Under the pieces are notes generated by a model that had not been told where the DNA came from, ran no database searches, and was given only the letters and a program-made list of their open reading frames with translations. DNA of 49,405 nt, taken from positions 1-49,405 of the forward strand of contig JAQVBZ010000011.1 of assembly GCA_028690055.1 (NCBI GenBank), read 5' to 3'. A program made the position numbers and the translations under genes. Numbering within the stretch: the stretch's first letter is position 1; each line of letters begins with the position of its first letter. The DNA comes from Minisyncoccota bacterium (GTDB taxonomy: Bacteria > Patescibacteriota > Minisyncoccia > JAHIHE01 > JAGLIN01). Positions 13,735-22,529 of this stretch are shown here, in pieces.

Positions 13735-13769
13735 CATACAAAAAAAGAAGAGTCTCTATAATAGACTCC
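13735..13769 (-). terminator. Terminator of the ABC transporter gene
   Basis: Read on the minus strand, GAGTCT-ATTATAG-AGACTC is followed by TTCTTTTTTT. It begins right behind the stop codon. An additional palindrome, ACTTTGCG-AAT-CGCAAAGT (13776-13794), overlaps the last codons of the gene. Confidence 0.7.
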
Positions 13770-15485
13770 TCAGAAACTTTGCGAATCGCAAAGTCTTTTA
13801 TATTCCCCTCCTTTATTCATCAAGTCTTTGTGCGTTCCCTGCTCTATGATTTCTCCTTTTTTAAAGACTAGGATTACGTCAGCCCCCTCTATAGTGCTGA
13901 ATCTGTGCGCAATAATAATTATCGTTTTATCTTTTTCTTTTCTTAAATTATCTATAGCCTCCTTAATCAGTTTTTCCGTCCCAGAATCAAGAGACGATGT
14001 GGCCTCATCCAATATAAGGATTCTGGCATTTTTCAAAATCGCTCTCGCTATGGCGATTCTCTGCGCTTCTCCTCCTGAAAGCTTAACACCCCATTTGCCT
14101 ATTTCCTGTTTGTACTTTTGTGGCATTCTTTCAATAAATTCATGAGCGTTAGCGGCTTTCGCGGCTTCAATGACCTCCCCGTCGCTTGCATCTCGCCTAC
14201 CATACCTTATATTGTCCAGAATTGTTCCGTTAAATAAAACTACGTTCTGCGGAACAGTGGCAATATTTTGACGTAGCCAAGATAGATTAATTTTAGAAAT
14301 ATTGATACCGTCCAGAAAAACTTCACCATTTTCAGGCTCGATGAAACGAGAAATAAATTTTACAAAAGTGCTTTTTCCCGCTCCGCTTTCTCCAACCAAA
14401 GCGACCGTTTGCCCGCTTTCAATCTCGACATCGAGATCCGTTAACGTTTCTTCACCATTTCCATTATAAGAGAAGGAAACCTTCTTGAATCTGACATTTC
14501 CCTCTATAACCGGTAAGAGTTCATCATAATATCGTTCTCCCCTCTCGTTATAGATTTTTTCTCCTTCGTCAACACTCACCATCCCACGCTGGGTTCTGAC
14601 GTAATTATCAGAAAGCCTAAATAATGGCTGATAAATAACATTAGTGTATCCGAGAACCATTATCATCTGTCCGGCAGAAAGTGCACCTTGTAATACTAGA
14701 AACAGGGAAATCCCCATTACCGCTATGAATCCGATATCCATGATATTTGATTGATTCATCTGAATTCTGGTCCACATACCCACCAAAGAATCATATTTAA
14801 GAAGTATTGATTCATATTCACGACCAAACTTTTCGCCCTCCTCTTTTTCCGCAGTAAAAGACTTTATAGATTTTACATTATCAATAGAGTCTCCGAATGT
14901 TCCATACATGTCTCCGAATTTCTTATTCAGCTCTTTCTCTGAATTCGCCAAGGGATCTGCATTCTTAAAAGCTTCGTAGATAAATACAGCTATGATAATC
15001 AAGATAGCTGCCCCTAGACGATAATCAAGACTGAAAACGATAATCAAAACAATTAATGCGGTAAAAATATGGGCTAATGTGGAAAATATGGATTGATTTA
15101 TGATATTATTGAGATTCGCTCCGCCTCTGGAAATTTTTTCAAAAATTTCTCCGCTCTTTTCTTTTTCGTGAAATTCCATGGGCAACTCCAGAAGATGCGC
15201 GGTTATACCAACAATGAAATCTTTCTCGCAATTTCCAGCAATCAAGAACTGTTTTCTGCTTACGAAACGCGTCATTACGTTACTGGCCAATTTGGCAAAG
15301 AGCCAGGCCCCCAACAAGATAAAAAGTTGCGCGCCTTTTTCTCCCCCGACTATAAGATCAAACATATGACCATAAATAGCGGGAATCAAAGCTCCTAATC
15401 CGGCAAGAAGCAAAGACAGGATTACTGTCAGATAAGTTTCTTTTTTATAATTACTTAGATATTTCAAGATAACTTTGTACGACAA
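13770..15485 (-). CDS. ABC exporter, fused membrane and ATPase domains (MsbA/MdlB type)
   Basis: A 571-aa half-transporter. The N-terminal ~310 residues hold six membrane helices of the type I exporter fold. The ATPase domain follows with Walker A GESGAGKST (~363-371), signature LSGGEAQRIAIARAI (~467), Walker B ILILDEATSSLDS (~486) and H-loop IIIIAHRFSTI (~520). It would act as a homodimer exporting lipids, drugs or peptides; substrate cannot be inferred since no partner is adjacent. The start is TTG 15485 behind an AGGAAG-type ribosome site. Its convergent orientation to the module-bounded block marks the block's right edge. Confidence 0.9.
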   Translation of the reverse strand: MSYKVILKYLSNYKKETYLTVILSLLLAGLGALIPAIYGHMFDLIVGGEKGAQLFILLGAWLFAKLASNVMTRFVSRKQFLIAGNCEKDFIVGITAHLLELPMEFHEKEKSGEIFEKISRGGANLNNIINQSIFSTLAHIFTALIVLIIVFSLDYRLGAAILIIIAVFIYEAFKNADPLANSEKELNKKFGDMYGTFGDSIDNVKSIKSFTAEKEEGEKFGREYESILLKYDSLVGMWTRIQMNQSNIMDIGFIAVMGISLFLVLQGALSAGQMIMVLGYTNVIYQPLFRLSDNYVRTQRGMVSVDEGEKIYNERGERYYDELLPVIEGNVRFKKVSFSYNGNGEETLTDLDVEIESGQTVALVGESGAGKSTFVKFISRFIEPENGEVFLDGINISKINLSWLRQNIATVPQNVVLFNGTILDNIRYGRRDASDGEVIEAAKAANAHEFIERMPQKYKQEIGKWGVKLSGGEAQRIAIARAILKNARILILDEATSSLDSGTEKLIKEAIDNLRKEKDKTIIIIAHRFSTIEGADVILVFKKGEIIEQGTHKDLMNKGGEYKRLCDSQSF

Positions 15486-15670
15486 AGACCACCACTTCCT
15501 TTATTTTTTCTTTATAGATTGTCAAAGAACGACATAGTATGTTATTACAAATTTTATCAATTGTCAACCTATAAAACTTAAATTCTATCGTGTAACAAAC
15601 CATTCTTTCGAGTGATTCTTTGATATGCCATCAACGATAGACTTTAAGCGTATATACAACAAAATCAAAT

Positions 15671-15702
15671 AAAAAGATCGCTTGCTGTTCAAGCGATCAA
15701 AC
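15671..15702 (-). terminator. Terminator of the lipoprotein gene
   Basis: On the minus strand GATCGCTTG-AACAG-CAAGCGATC is a perfect 9-bp stem followed by TTTTTATTTG. Confidence 0.8.
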
Positions 15703-15750
15703 TGTCTTTTGACAAAAATTTATTGATTTATATTTTTCATTTCTATAATT

Positions 15751-16503
15751 TCAATCTGGATATAACCGCTGTCCATACTCATAAGGCCCCAAATCTACAT
15801 TATCTGCATCGTGTGTCGCCTGATCCACCATAATATCCAATATTTCATTCTTTCGTTTTTGAGCTTCTATATTGTTCTGCATTATGGCATGATGTATCTT
15901 CCAATGCTCATCCTGGGTATGTTCGCTATATATGTTTATTGTCATATGCCCCTGTACATCCCCACCCGCTTCCATATCTTGGACTGCGAAAACTATCTCA
16001 TAAAAACCGGAACCGATTTCTATACGGTTATAATATTCCGTAGATCCTTGACTGCAACAATCTCTGTATAAGCGACTCTCATAGTCGTCTTGCATACCTG
16101 GCACGCCAGGAATAGTGGCACCTGGGATGAAATGATTGCAGAGCGAAGAGTCGCCCAACAGAAACCTTGCAGGGACATCCGTCTTGACTGAAATCTCTAC
16201 GATATCTCCTTCCATAACCGGTATGATGCAATAAGGAATCATATTGAAATCATTACCGCCCCCTTTGAAATCGCTATCGCGAACATTAAAAAAATTCATA
16301 CTGGAATCCCCTGCACCATAGTCGCTTTTCCCGCTTGTCGGATATTGATCATTATGGTTAGCAGATGCCTCGCTATCATATCTATCTGGATCGGTTACCC
16401 CGGCTTGCCCAGAATCACCGCTATCATCACTCCCACTACAACCGCTCATTGCAACAATCAAAAAAACAAGCAATAAGCATATCAAACTTTTTCCTCTTTC
16501 CAT
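15751..16503 (-). CDS. Secreted lipoprotein of unknown function
   Basis: A 250-aa protein with a type II signal peptide: MERGK, a hydrophobic core LICLLLVFLIVAM, then lipobox MSGC with the lipidated Cys at about position 22. A Ser/Gly/Asp-rich linker follows (residues ~23-70), then a compact domain with several cysteines (CIIP, LCNHF, RDCCSQ) that could form disulfides outside the cell. The C-terminal third is charged and helical. No family recognised. It sits alone between the exporter and a long empty gap. The style (lipobox plus acidic linker) also occurs in methanogen surface lipoproteins, as for its neighbours, but this is only suggestive. Confidence 0.72.
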   Translation of the reverse strand: MERGKSLICLLLVFLIVAMSGCSGSDDSGDSGQAGVTDPDRYDSEASANHNDQYPTSGKSDYGAGDSSMNFFNVRDSDFKGGGNDFNMIPYCIIPVMEGDIVEISVKTDVPARFLLGDSSLCNHFIPGATIPGVPGMQDDYESRLYRDCCSQGSTEYYNRIEIGSGFYEIVFAVQDMEAGGDVQGHMTINIYSEHTQDEHWKIHHAIMQNNIEAQKRKNEILDIMVDQATHDADNVDLGPYEYGQRLYPD

Positions 16504-17063
16504 TTAAATTCCCGTCCATTTATTTTTCATTTTTATTTTCAAATAGCCTCTTGATGATTCAAAAGACTATTCCATTCAGTGCTTCCCAGCCATCATAATA
16601 AATAAAAAACAGCTGGACATATCCTCTAGGATGTTGCTGCAAGCACAAAACCCCCAGATTGCATTATATTATCACAAATTATCCGTTGGTCAAGTATATC
16701 TGATACATTTTAGGCGTCCTCTCAACAATCAATAGATAAGAACTACTGATGCCGGAGTCATGGGGTGAGATAAGTTAAACCTTAATCGACAAGAACGACA
16801 GTAAATTCGTTCTTGTGCAAATGACAGGATAGAAAATGATATGGACTCAATCTCGAGTTCACTCTTTTTAATTCATCTAAAAATCTATTCATTGAATCAA
16901 AATAGACGGCTATTTAAACTTATTAAATGATAGAATATAATCTAAATTTTTTACTCAAAATCAGCAACTTATAGATACATATCAAAAAACCGATTTCACA
17001 GATTCGGTTCCGGTGTTCTCCACTTCACCACCCCACTCAAAATATAATTGCTTGTACAAAATG
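16504..17063. other. Gene-free gap with small palindromes
   Basis: No convincing gene in 560 bases. It contains a perfect hairpin AAGAACGA/TCGTTCTT (16791-16814) and ACCGA...TCGGT near 16989-17008. Its end (about 17029-17076, CACTCAAAATATAATTGCTTG then TGTTATTTGTTATA) weakly resembles the tRNA-His tail and tail modules. Confidence 0.35.
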
Positions 17064-17315
17064 TTATTTGTTATAAAAACAGAAATCTGTGATTTTATCG
17101 TATGTGAGAAAGTTCCATCCAGTGACTGGTAATGTCGGAGAAATTAAGTGCGAGATATTTTCGATGAGCATAAAAGATAGACGGGTTTCTGTTGAGACTG
17201 CACAGATATTTGCAGAGTCCGGCTTTGATCTGTTTTTGACAGGCAAGAACACCCCCCCGGCAATCGGCTTCACGTCTGACGCAGAATCAGCAGAGTCAGA
17301 AAAAATGCCCGTCAT
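17064..17315 (-). CDS. Doubtful small protein, possibly a gene remnant
   Basis: 83 codons from ATG 17315. The frame is open 50 codons further upstream, but that part is basic and unlike a protein start. The sequence has no signal peptide and no recognised motif. An 82-codon frame overlaps on the opposite strand, so coding status is uncertain. Its position next to two methanogen-style propeller genes raises the possibility that it is a leftover of transferred DNA. Confidence 0.25.
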   Translation of the reverse strand: MTGIFSDSADSASDVKPIAGGVFLPVKNRSKPDSANICAVSTETRLSFMLIENISHLISPTLPVTGWNFLTYDKITDFCFYNK

Positions 17316-17489
17316 TGCGATTATTTCATCTCTGTAAAGACTTCTATTAAACTTCCGCTCGCATTGTTTGCCCCACTCCCTTTTTTTTAATAACAAAAAA
17401 GACCATACTTTCTTGCAGCATAATCTCACCTCGCGAATAATAAATTTTTTATCCGATAGCAGCATTTTAAAAAATTAAATCACCAAAAT

Positions 17490-17521
17490 TAAAAAGAGGG
17501 GAAATGATTACTCACTTCCCC
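17490..17521 (-). terminator. Terminator of the first propeller gene
   Basis: On the minus strand GGGGAA...TTCCCC is followed by TCTTTTTAATTTT, about 50 bases after the stop codon. Confidence 0.65.
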
Positions 17522-17572
17522 AAAGAATTCATTTAAATACAGATTTTATTTTTTTCTCAAAATATGTTTTAT

Positions 17573-18778
17573 TTATACTGTTGTACTTACCCCCGCTTCC
17601 GTCAAGACGAAAGATCGTACTGAGGAGGGTACCTCCTCTCCATATGGAATAACTGTATATGCACCGCATGGGGCGCTCATTTCTACACTCGATATTCCTT
17701 TCAGATAAAGTTCTCCATCCAAGTAGACGTCAAATTGTCCACCGTCTGAAGAAATGCTTAATCTACCAGTCTCGGCATCTCCAAAAAATTGAGTAGTGTC
17801 GCGACAGTAAATACCTGAATTTACGGAAGGATACATAGAGTCGGGTATGTATTGCCAAACCGCTTTCCCTGTTTCGGAAATAGTTACGGCTGCGGCAGTT
17901 TTTTCTCCTGTCGGGCTTTGGAAGGTTAAACTCAAAAGAGCAGTCTCCCCAGAAGCAGTGTCGTATACATATACTCCAGCCAAGCTTGGGTCAGCAACGG
18001 ATAAATCATAGATTATTTTTTTGTTTTTGATGTCATAGCTTTTAATTTCGTTTTCGTCCGAGTGACCGGGGGTTATCGCTGTAATCGACTTTATCGTATT
18101 GCTGTCTATGTCGAATATCTCGAGATTACCGTTGAAATCAACGCTAACCACCTGATCATCATCGATTTTGGCATCCATCAAGTCCCCTGCGAATGTAATT
18201 GTAGTCTTCTGACTGTTAATAACATTCAGAAGGGCTATTTTATGGACACCACCATCTAAATACTCATATGCAATCAAATCTCCGCTGATATCAATACGAG
18301 GATTAATGCAATCAGAAGCAAGATCTGCTCCTTGCTTGCCTGACGCAACATCGTATGAATGGATTGCATTGCCTGTGGTCCATACTACTCTTTTACCTGA
18401 GATTGCAGGTATACTGGTAGTATCGACATTATTCGCGATATAGGTAACCTTGCCTTTTTGGAATATACCAATTCTAGAGACTCCTTTAGTCGATACCTCC
18501 TTCCATACTATGATTTCACCCGCTTCGTTTATTGTAACAGACGAAGGATTTTGAACCTTTATGGTACTGTCTTTCCCACCTGCATACAGATGGATTAAGT
18601 TCCCATAAGGGTATACTATGATGTCATTAGCACTGACGGAAGGAGAATGCCCCGTACCGATTTTTCTTGTTGTGTCATCGCTCGCTACGGTTGTAGCTGC
18701 TCCCAAAGAGGGTAACAGCAATAACGCTACCATCGCAATTACAATTGCAGCGCTAAATAGATTTTGTTTTTTTTGCAT
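17573..18778 (-). CDS. Secreted TolB-like beta-propeller protein
   Basis: A 401-aa protein with a signal peptide (basic MQKKQN, hydrophobic IVIAMVALLLLPSLGAA). The body consists of short beta repeats of the form x-h-S/A-x-x-I-V/I-h-W plus I-H-S/L-Y-D/A, for example GTGHSPSVSANDIIVYPYGN, AISGKRVVWTTGNAIHSYD and SGDLIAYEYLDGG. This is the TolB/WD40-like propeller style frequent in surface proteins of Methanosarcina and relatives. GGAG lies nine bases before ATG. It opens with KIGTGHSPSVSANDI, closely paralleled by KIGTGHDPAIYADKI in the protein at 21255-22244, so the two are paralogues. Function is probably extracellular binding; the partner is unknown. Confidence 0.75.
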   Translation of the reverse strand: MQKKQNLFSAAIVIAMVALLLLPSLGAATTVASDDTTRKIGTGHSPSVSANDIIVYPYGNLIHLYAGGKDSTIKVQNPSSVTINEAGEIIVWKEVSTKGVSRIGIFQKGKVTYIANNVDTTSIPAISGKRVVWTTGNAIHSYDVASGKQGADLASDCINPRIDISGDLIAYEYLDGGVHKIALLNVINSQKTTITFAGDLMDAKIDDDQVVSVDFNGNLEIFDIDSNTIKSITAITPGHSDENEIKSYDIKNKKIIYDLSVADPSLAGVYVYDTASGETALLSLTFQSPTGEKTAAAVTISETGKAVWQYIPDSMYPSVNSGIYCRDTTQFFGDAETGRLSISSDGGQFDVYLDGELYLKGISSVEMSAPCGAYTVIPYGEEVPSSVRSFVLTEAGVSTTV

Positions 18779-19022
18779 TTTCTTAACTCCAATATCAAAC
18801 CGGCTTTCCTAAATTTTTTCGCCGATTCATATTTTTTTATTTTTCAAAGATCGTTTTTTAACCAATGCACCCATTAAATTTCCCTCTTCGATCCTCGATG
18901 AAAATCAAAAAGTAAAAATATAACTCCCCTACACTGTTTTTTAGTGACATCTTATCTATCTAAAAATTCAGACACCACTTTTTCTATCGTATCATAGAAC
19001 CGAAAGGTGTCAAGTAAACGGC

Positions 19023-19050
19023 TTGCATTTACTGACGTTGAATCTATAAT
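19023..19050 (+). promoter_or_regulatory. Promoter of the 357-aa secreted protein
   Basis: TTGCAT (19023-19028), 16 bases, TATAAT (19045-19050). The predicted leader is about 24 bases without a clear ribosome site. Confidence 0.6.
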
Positions 19051-19079
19051 AAGTATAGATAATATCTAAATCAACAGAA

Positions 19080-20153
19080 ATGAAAAAATTTATCAATTCT
19101 CTTAGAAAAGCGGCGGCAATCGTAATAATAATAGTCAGCATCGTTTCAAGCATGGAAATGATTGCGCCTGCCAAAGCGGCGACGGAGCTGCCATACATTC
19201 CTATCATCGGGGTTAAAAAAGCGGCGGGACCGATTTATTTGGAAGTTAAACGTAATTCTATCGGCGAAAATCCGACTGCTGGGGACGGCGATAAACGAGT
19301 ACTTTTTTCTGATATCACCTTCGTTAATCATGGCTCAAAGAACATATATATAAATAACCCTACTTTTATGTCTCTTTCCAATGAAGACCTGGACGGAGAC
19401 CAGCATGGCATCCAAAGACAAATAAACAATTTCCGTCTTTCAGTCGATGGGAAAGAAGATTGCCATCTATATATCATAGGCGGATATATTTTGCAATTTT
19501 ACCAACCCAAGATTATTGTCGCTCCGAACGCTTCGGTCAATATCAAACTGACGGGAGATATCACTGACTATGCGACTGCAAGCGCTTTAAACTTTGATTT
19601 ATATTGCAATAGAGGGTCTTCCTTTTCTATCGATTATGGCGACCTGATTTCTCCGGCCCCTTTCAATATTAGCGGCCAAGCTCGAGATGTTTCTTTACCG
19701 GAAAATGGCACTGACTCCAGCAATGTATATAGCATTAAGGATTCTTATTATGCCAATCACTATCACAACATCGCAGGAACTTGGGCGGCGCCTTACATTC
19801 CCGAAGGAACTATGATTCGTGCCAAAGATGGAATCGACGTATATATAGTCAAACACGAGAGTTATCGCGACGTTTCTTATAAAAGATTGATCCTGAGCCC
19901 CAGCGTGTTTGAAAGCTATCAGCATCTGAAGTGGACCGACATTTTGGAAGTTGATTCGAACGTATTGGATTATTTTGAAACTTCAAGCTATGCTCGAGTA
20001 GCGGGAGATAACCGCGTCTGGCGTTTGGACCCTCAAGACGACACAGGCATGAGGCATGAGATCGTCAACGTGAAAAATCTCAACGGTATATATGAAATCA
20101 ATGCCACTGACCGTGATTCTTACATGGCTGGCGATCCGATCACATCGGACTAA
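19080..20153 (+). CDS. Secreted protein sharing a domain with the S-layer-like protein
   Basis: A 357-aa protein with an N-terminal signal peptide (KKFINSLRK, hydrophobic IVIIIVSIVSS, cleavage near PAKAA). Residues ~45-210 are a beta-rich domain. Residues ~240-350 contain IDVYIVKHE...YKRLILSPSVFESYQHLKW, then SYARVAGDNRVWRL. The S-layer-like protein at 44517-48005 has the same block near its mature N-terminus (LDVYIVKIV...FKRLVLNPEIFESYGHLNW, LVRVDGNDKVYAI). A shared surface-anchoring or sub-assembly domain is likely. It is monocistronic, with its own promoter and terminator. No enzymatic motif is visible. Confidence 0.78.
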   Translation: MKKFINSLRKAAAIVIIIVSIVSSMEMIAPAKAATELPYIPIIGVKKAAGPIYLEVKRNSIGENPTAGDGDKRVLFSDITFVNHGSKNIYINNPTFMSLSNEDLDGDQHGIQRQINNFRLSVDGKEDCHLYIIGGYILQFYQPKIIVAPNASVNIKLTGDITDYATASALNFDLYCNRGSSFSIDYGDLISPAPFNISGQARDVSLPENGTDSSNVYSIKDSYYANHYHNIAGTWAAPYIPEGTMIRAKDGIDVYIVKHESYRDVSYKRLILSPSVFESYQHLKWTDILEVDSNVLDYFETSSYARVAGDNRVWRLDPQDDTGMRHEIVNVKNLNGIYEINATDRDSYMAGDPITSD

Positions 20154-20170
20154 ATTGTTTAAGATAAGTT

Positions 20171-20202
20171 AAAACCCGACACGGCATGCGTCGGGTTTTA
20201 TT
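20171..20202 (+). terminator. Rho-independent terminator
   Basis: AAAACCCGAC pairs with GTCGGGTTTT around ACGGCATGC, followed by ATT. It lies 17 bases after the stop of the 357-aa gene. Confidence 0.85.
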
Positions 20203-20424
20203 GATGCGAGATTGAACAATAGGTCCGTTGTTAACGGCCACATTAACAATAGGGGGCACTTTTTTCCCATCTTCCCTTACTTTAAAGTCTCTGAGTCTGT
20301 CCGATAGCAACCCTAATTTATACAAGACACGCTTTGGCCAAAAGTTTTTTGGCACCAATAAAAAAGAGCCATAGACTGAAGCCTACGGCAATTTGTTTGA
20401 TTTTTGATTCTGGAAATTTCCATT

Positions 20425-20928
20425 TTATAAAAACTTCCATTTCTTTTTTTTCATATAGATTGTCATCGGACTCACGCGAAGCTTCTCCACGGAGAATCTG
20501 TTGACAATCATATAATTAATACTGATAATCAGCATGAACGTTTCCGCAAATATACGCCAAATTATGCGGAAATGTGACATCTTGCTGACATTCCCGATTA
20601 ATTTGGTCAGGCTCAAGCAGAACCCCATCATCGCGTTACCGCAGAAAGTCATAACAAGACCTCCTACGATAGGTACGGTGACAATCTCATACCCGACGAG
20701 AAGGCCCTTCTCTATTCCTAGCAATAATATTGCTAGAGCCCACTCTAACCAATAGATTCTCCAGAGTTTTTGCTGGATCCAATCCAATGGTTTTGGCAAT
20801 AATATTACAGAGGGGATTGAGCGAGGGATACCGCTTTTGATACGCCGCACCAAACCTCCCAGGAAAGCTTTAATAGCTGCAATGTCCACTTTTTTACACC
20901 TCTCGACTCTTGATTTTCTCAGATTCAA
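20425..20928 (-). CDS. Small integral membrane protein, unknown
   Basis: 167 codons beginning at TTG 20928; the start is uncertain, with no ribosome site and a perfect palindrome GATTCAAA-ACTA-TTTGAATC (~20920-20939) across it. The first 55 residues are basic. Three hydrophobic segments follow, near residues 60-75, 80-105 and 128-150. The overall pattern recalls small GtrA- or DUF-type membrane proteins, but no signature motif supports a family. It stands alone on the minus strand and could be the remnant of a larger membrane protein. Confidence 0.45.
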   Translation of the reverse strand: MNLRKSRVERCKKVDIAAIKAFLGGLVRRIKSGIPRSIPSVILLPKPLDWIQQKLWRIYWLEWALAILLLGIEKGLLVGYEIVTVPIVGGLVMTFCGNAMMGFCLSLTKLIGNVSKMSHFRIIWRIFAETFMLIISINYMIVNRFSVEKLRVSPMTIYMKKKKWKFL

Positions 20929-21196
20929 AACTATTTGAATCCACTTTTCAATTTTCGTTACGCGCTAACCAAAGTTAAAAAGTTACACTGAAACTTTGCC
21001 TGAGACTGAACTTTCCCCTAAATCGGCCCTTATGATTATCTATACTTTATTCAGTATTGTATCACATATTAGCTTTTTGTCAAGGGCCACGAACGATGAG
21101 GAAAGGTGCTACTTGCTCTCCGCGACTAACTGAGAAAGGAATCTGCGCCCACCTCCCATTGTAATTATGTCAGCAAACATATCATTTGATATTGAT
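20929..21196. other. Gap without genes
   Basis: No gene is supported. Read on the minus strand it contains -10-like TATAGAT and ACAATA elements about 110-130 bases before the membrane-protein start. Confidence 0.3.
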
Positions 21197-21198
21197 GC

Positions 21199-21236
21199 AA
21201 AAAAAGGATTGCTTCGCTTTTATCAGCTACGCAATC
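21199..21236 (-). terminator. Terminator of the second propeller gene
   Basis: On the minus strand GATTGCGTAGC pairs with GCGAAGCAATC around TGATAAAA, and CTTTTTTT follows. Confidence 0.8.
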
Positions 21237-21254
21237 ATATCACTTCAAAAGATT

Positions 21255-22244
21255 TTATTCAGCGGAAAGATCATAGACATAGATGCTATAGTTTTCCGTC
21301 TTTTTACTATAAGAATCGCTGATACCCCAAACGACTATATCGCCGTAAACACCTACTTTTGCGAATACTCCTTCCTCTGTCCGGGATACCAAAGTATTTT
21401 CCGATGTAGAAGTATTAAAAACATATATACCCGGAATGCCATGACAATCGTCAGTTATTTTTATATACACAATCCTGTCTTCCCACGCTGCACTGGAAAA
21501 ACCGGTATCACAACCGCAATCGGGATTTTCGGGATCACCGCTATAATCGCTGTCACTCGTAATAAGTGTAGCTTCCCGCGTAGCAAAATCATACATAGCG
21601 AGACTTCCCATTCTCGTGTATGTATCCGACCATACCACTACTTCGGAGCCTATGTGCGGACTTCCTAAATCGCCGAAATATGGCACTCGTATGGCTTCTC
21701 CGGTAGTAATATTATAAAGCGCGATACTATGTCCTTTATCCTCATCGTAGTAGGCATAAGTCATATTAAACCCATATATGCCCGGGTCATCGCCTAATGC
21801 AATCCACTTCTGCTTAGATGTGGAAACATCACGCAAATACACATTACGACTAAGATTTGTTTCATTGTAATTAGCGCTCCACACGATTTTATTTCCATAG
21901 ATAGCCGGAGTGCTAAAACGATCTACATCGCACCTGACACAAGATTGATCGCCCGATAACATGTCATAAACCACAAGGCTATGCCTTGAACCTTCTTCTT
22001 TATACCACACCAGCCTTTCACCATAGATAGCTGGGTGTGTCGCATTCAACGAACGGATTTTGATTTCTATCCCGGATGATTGGTTATATAGATGTATACT
22101 TCCGTTGTCCGACCAAACAATTTTGTCTGCATATATTGCAGGGTCGTGCCCTGTGCCTATTTTCATCGCTTCTGCCGAAACTGCGGAAACTGAGCCCAGC
22201 AAACACATCAATACGAATATTATAGGTAGACTTTTATATCTCAT
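21255..22244 (-). CDS. Secreted TolB-like beta-propeller protein (paralogue)
   Basis: A 329-aa protein with a signal peptide (MRYKSLPIIFVLMCLLGSVSAVSAEA). The mature part begins KIGTGHDPAIYADKIVWSDN and repeats the unit HPAIYGERLVWY..., TPAIYGNKIVWS..., DPGIYGFNMTYAYY..., HIGSEVVVWSD about six times, as expected for a six- or seven-bladed propeller. GGGAGG stands eight bases before ATG. A CGCDTGFS insert near residues 250-257 could form a disulfide. It is a paralogue of 17573-18778; both resemble methanogen surface propellers. Role inferred as extracellular ligand or surface binding. Confidence 0.78.
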   Translation of the reverse strand: MRYKSLPIIFVLMCLLGSVSAVSAEAMKIGTGHDPAIYADKIVWSDNGSIHLYNQSSGIEIKIRSLNATHPAIYGERLVWYKEEGSRHSLVVYDMLSGDQSCVRCDVDRFSTPAIYGNKIVWSANYNETNLSRNVYLRDVSTSKQKWIALGDDPGIYGFNMTYAYYDEDKGHSIALYNITTGEAIRVPYFGDLGSPHIGSEVVVWSDTYTRMGSLAMYDFATREATLITSDSDYSGDPENPDCGCDTGFSSAAWEDRIVYIKITDDCHGIPGIYVFNTSTSENTLVSRTEEGVFAKVGVYGDIVVWGISDSYSKKTENYSIYVYDLSAE

Positions 22245-22432
22245 TTTTTCTGCCTCCCGGTTTTTTTCCTTATATTTCTATTTTTTTTATTCCTTAAATT
22301 TTCAAAGACCTTCTCCCATCAAAACCAAAAGTCATTCGCAAGAACAACCATAGCTTTTATACAATTTAAGTCTTTTAGCGCTTTTTTGTCAAGAGATTAT
22401 GGTAAATCATAATGTTTGCAAGAATAGCATAA

Positions 22433-22466
22433 TAAAAAAATAACCGTCTATTTTATTAAGGCGGCA
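22433..22466 (-). terminator. Probable terminator
   Basis: On the minus strand GCCGCC...GACGGTTATTTTTTTATT forms an imperfect stem with a strong T run, about 65 bases after the repeat-protein gene. Its GACGGTTATTTTTT end recalls the tRNA-operon terminator. Confidence 0.5.
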
Positions 22467-22529
22467 ACCGTTTGTTTTTTCGTAATATTGGATTTGAATA
22501 GATATTCTATTAGATTTTTCCCTCCGCTT

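Noticed and set aside
17089-17337. 82-codon plus-strand frame opposite the doubtful minus-strand gene
   Set aside because: No ribosome site, promoter or motif. The two opposite frames cannot both be real and neither is convincing.
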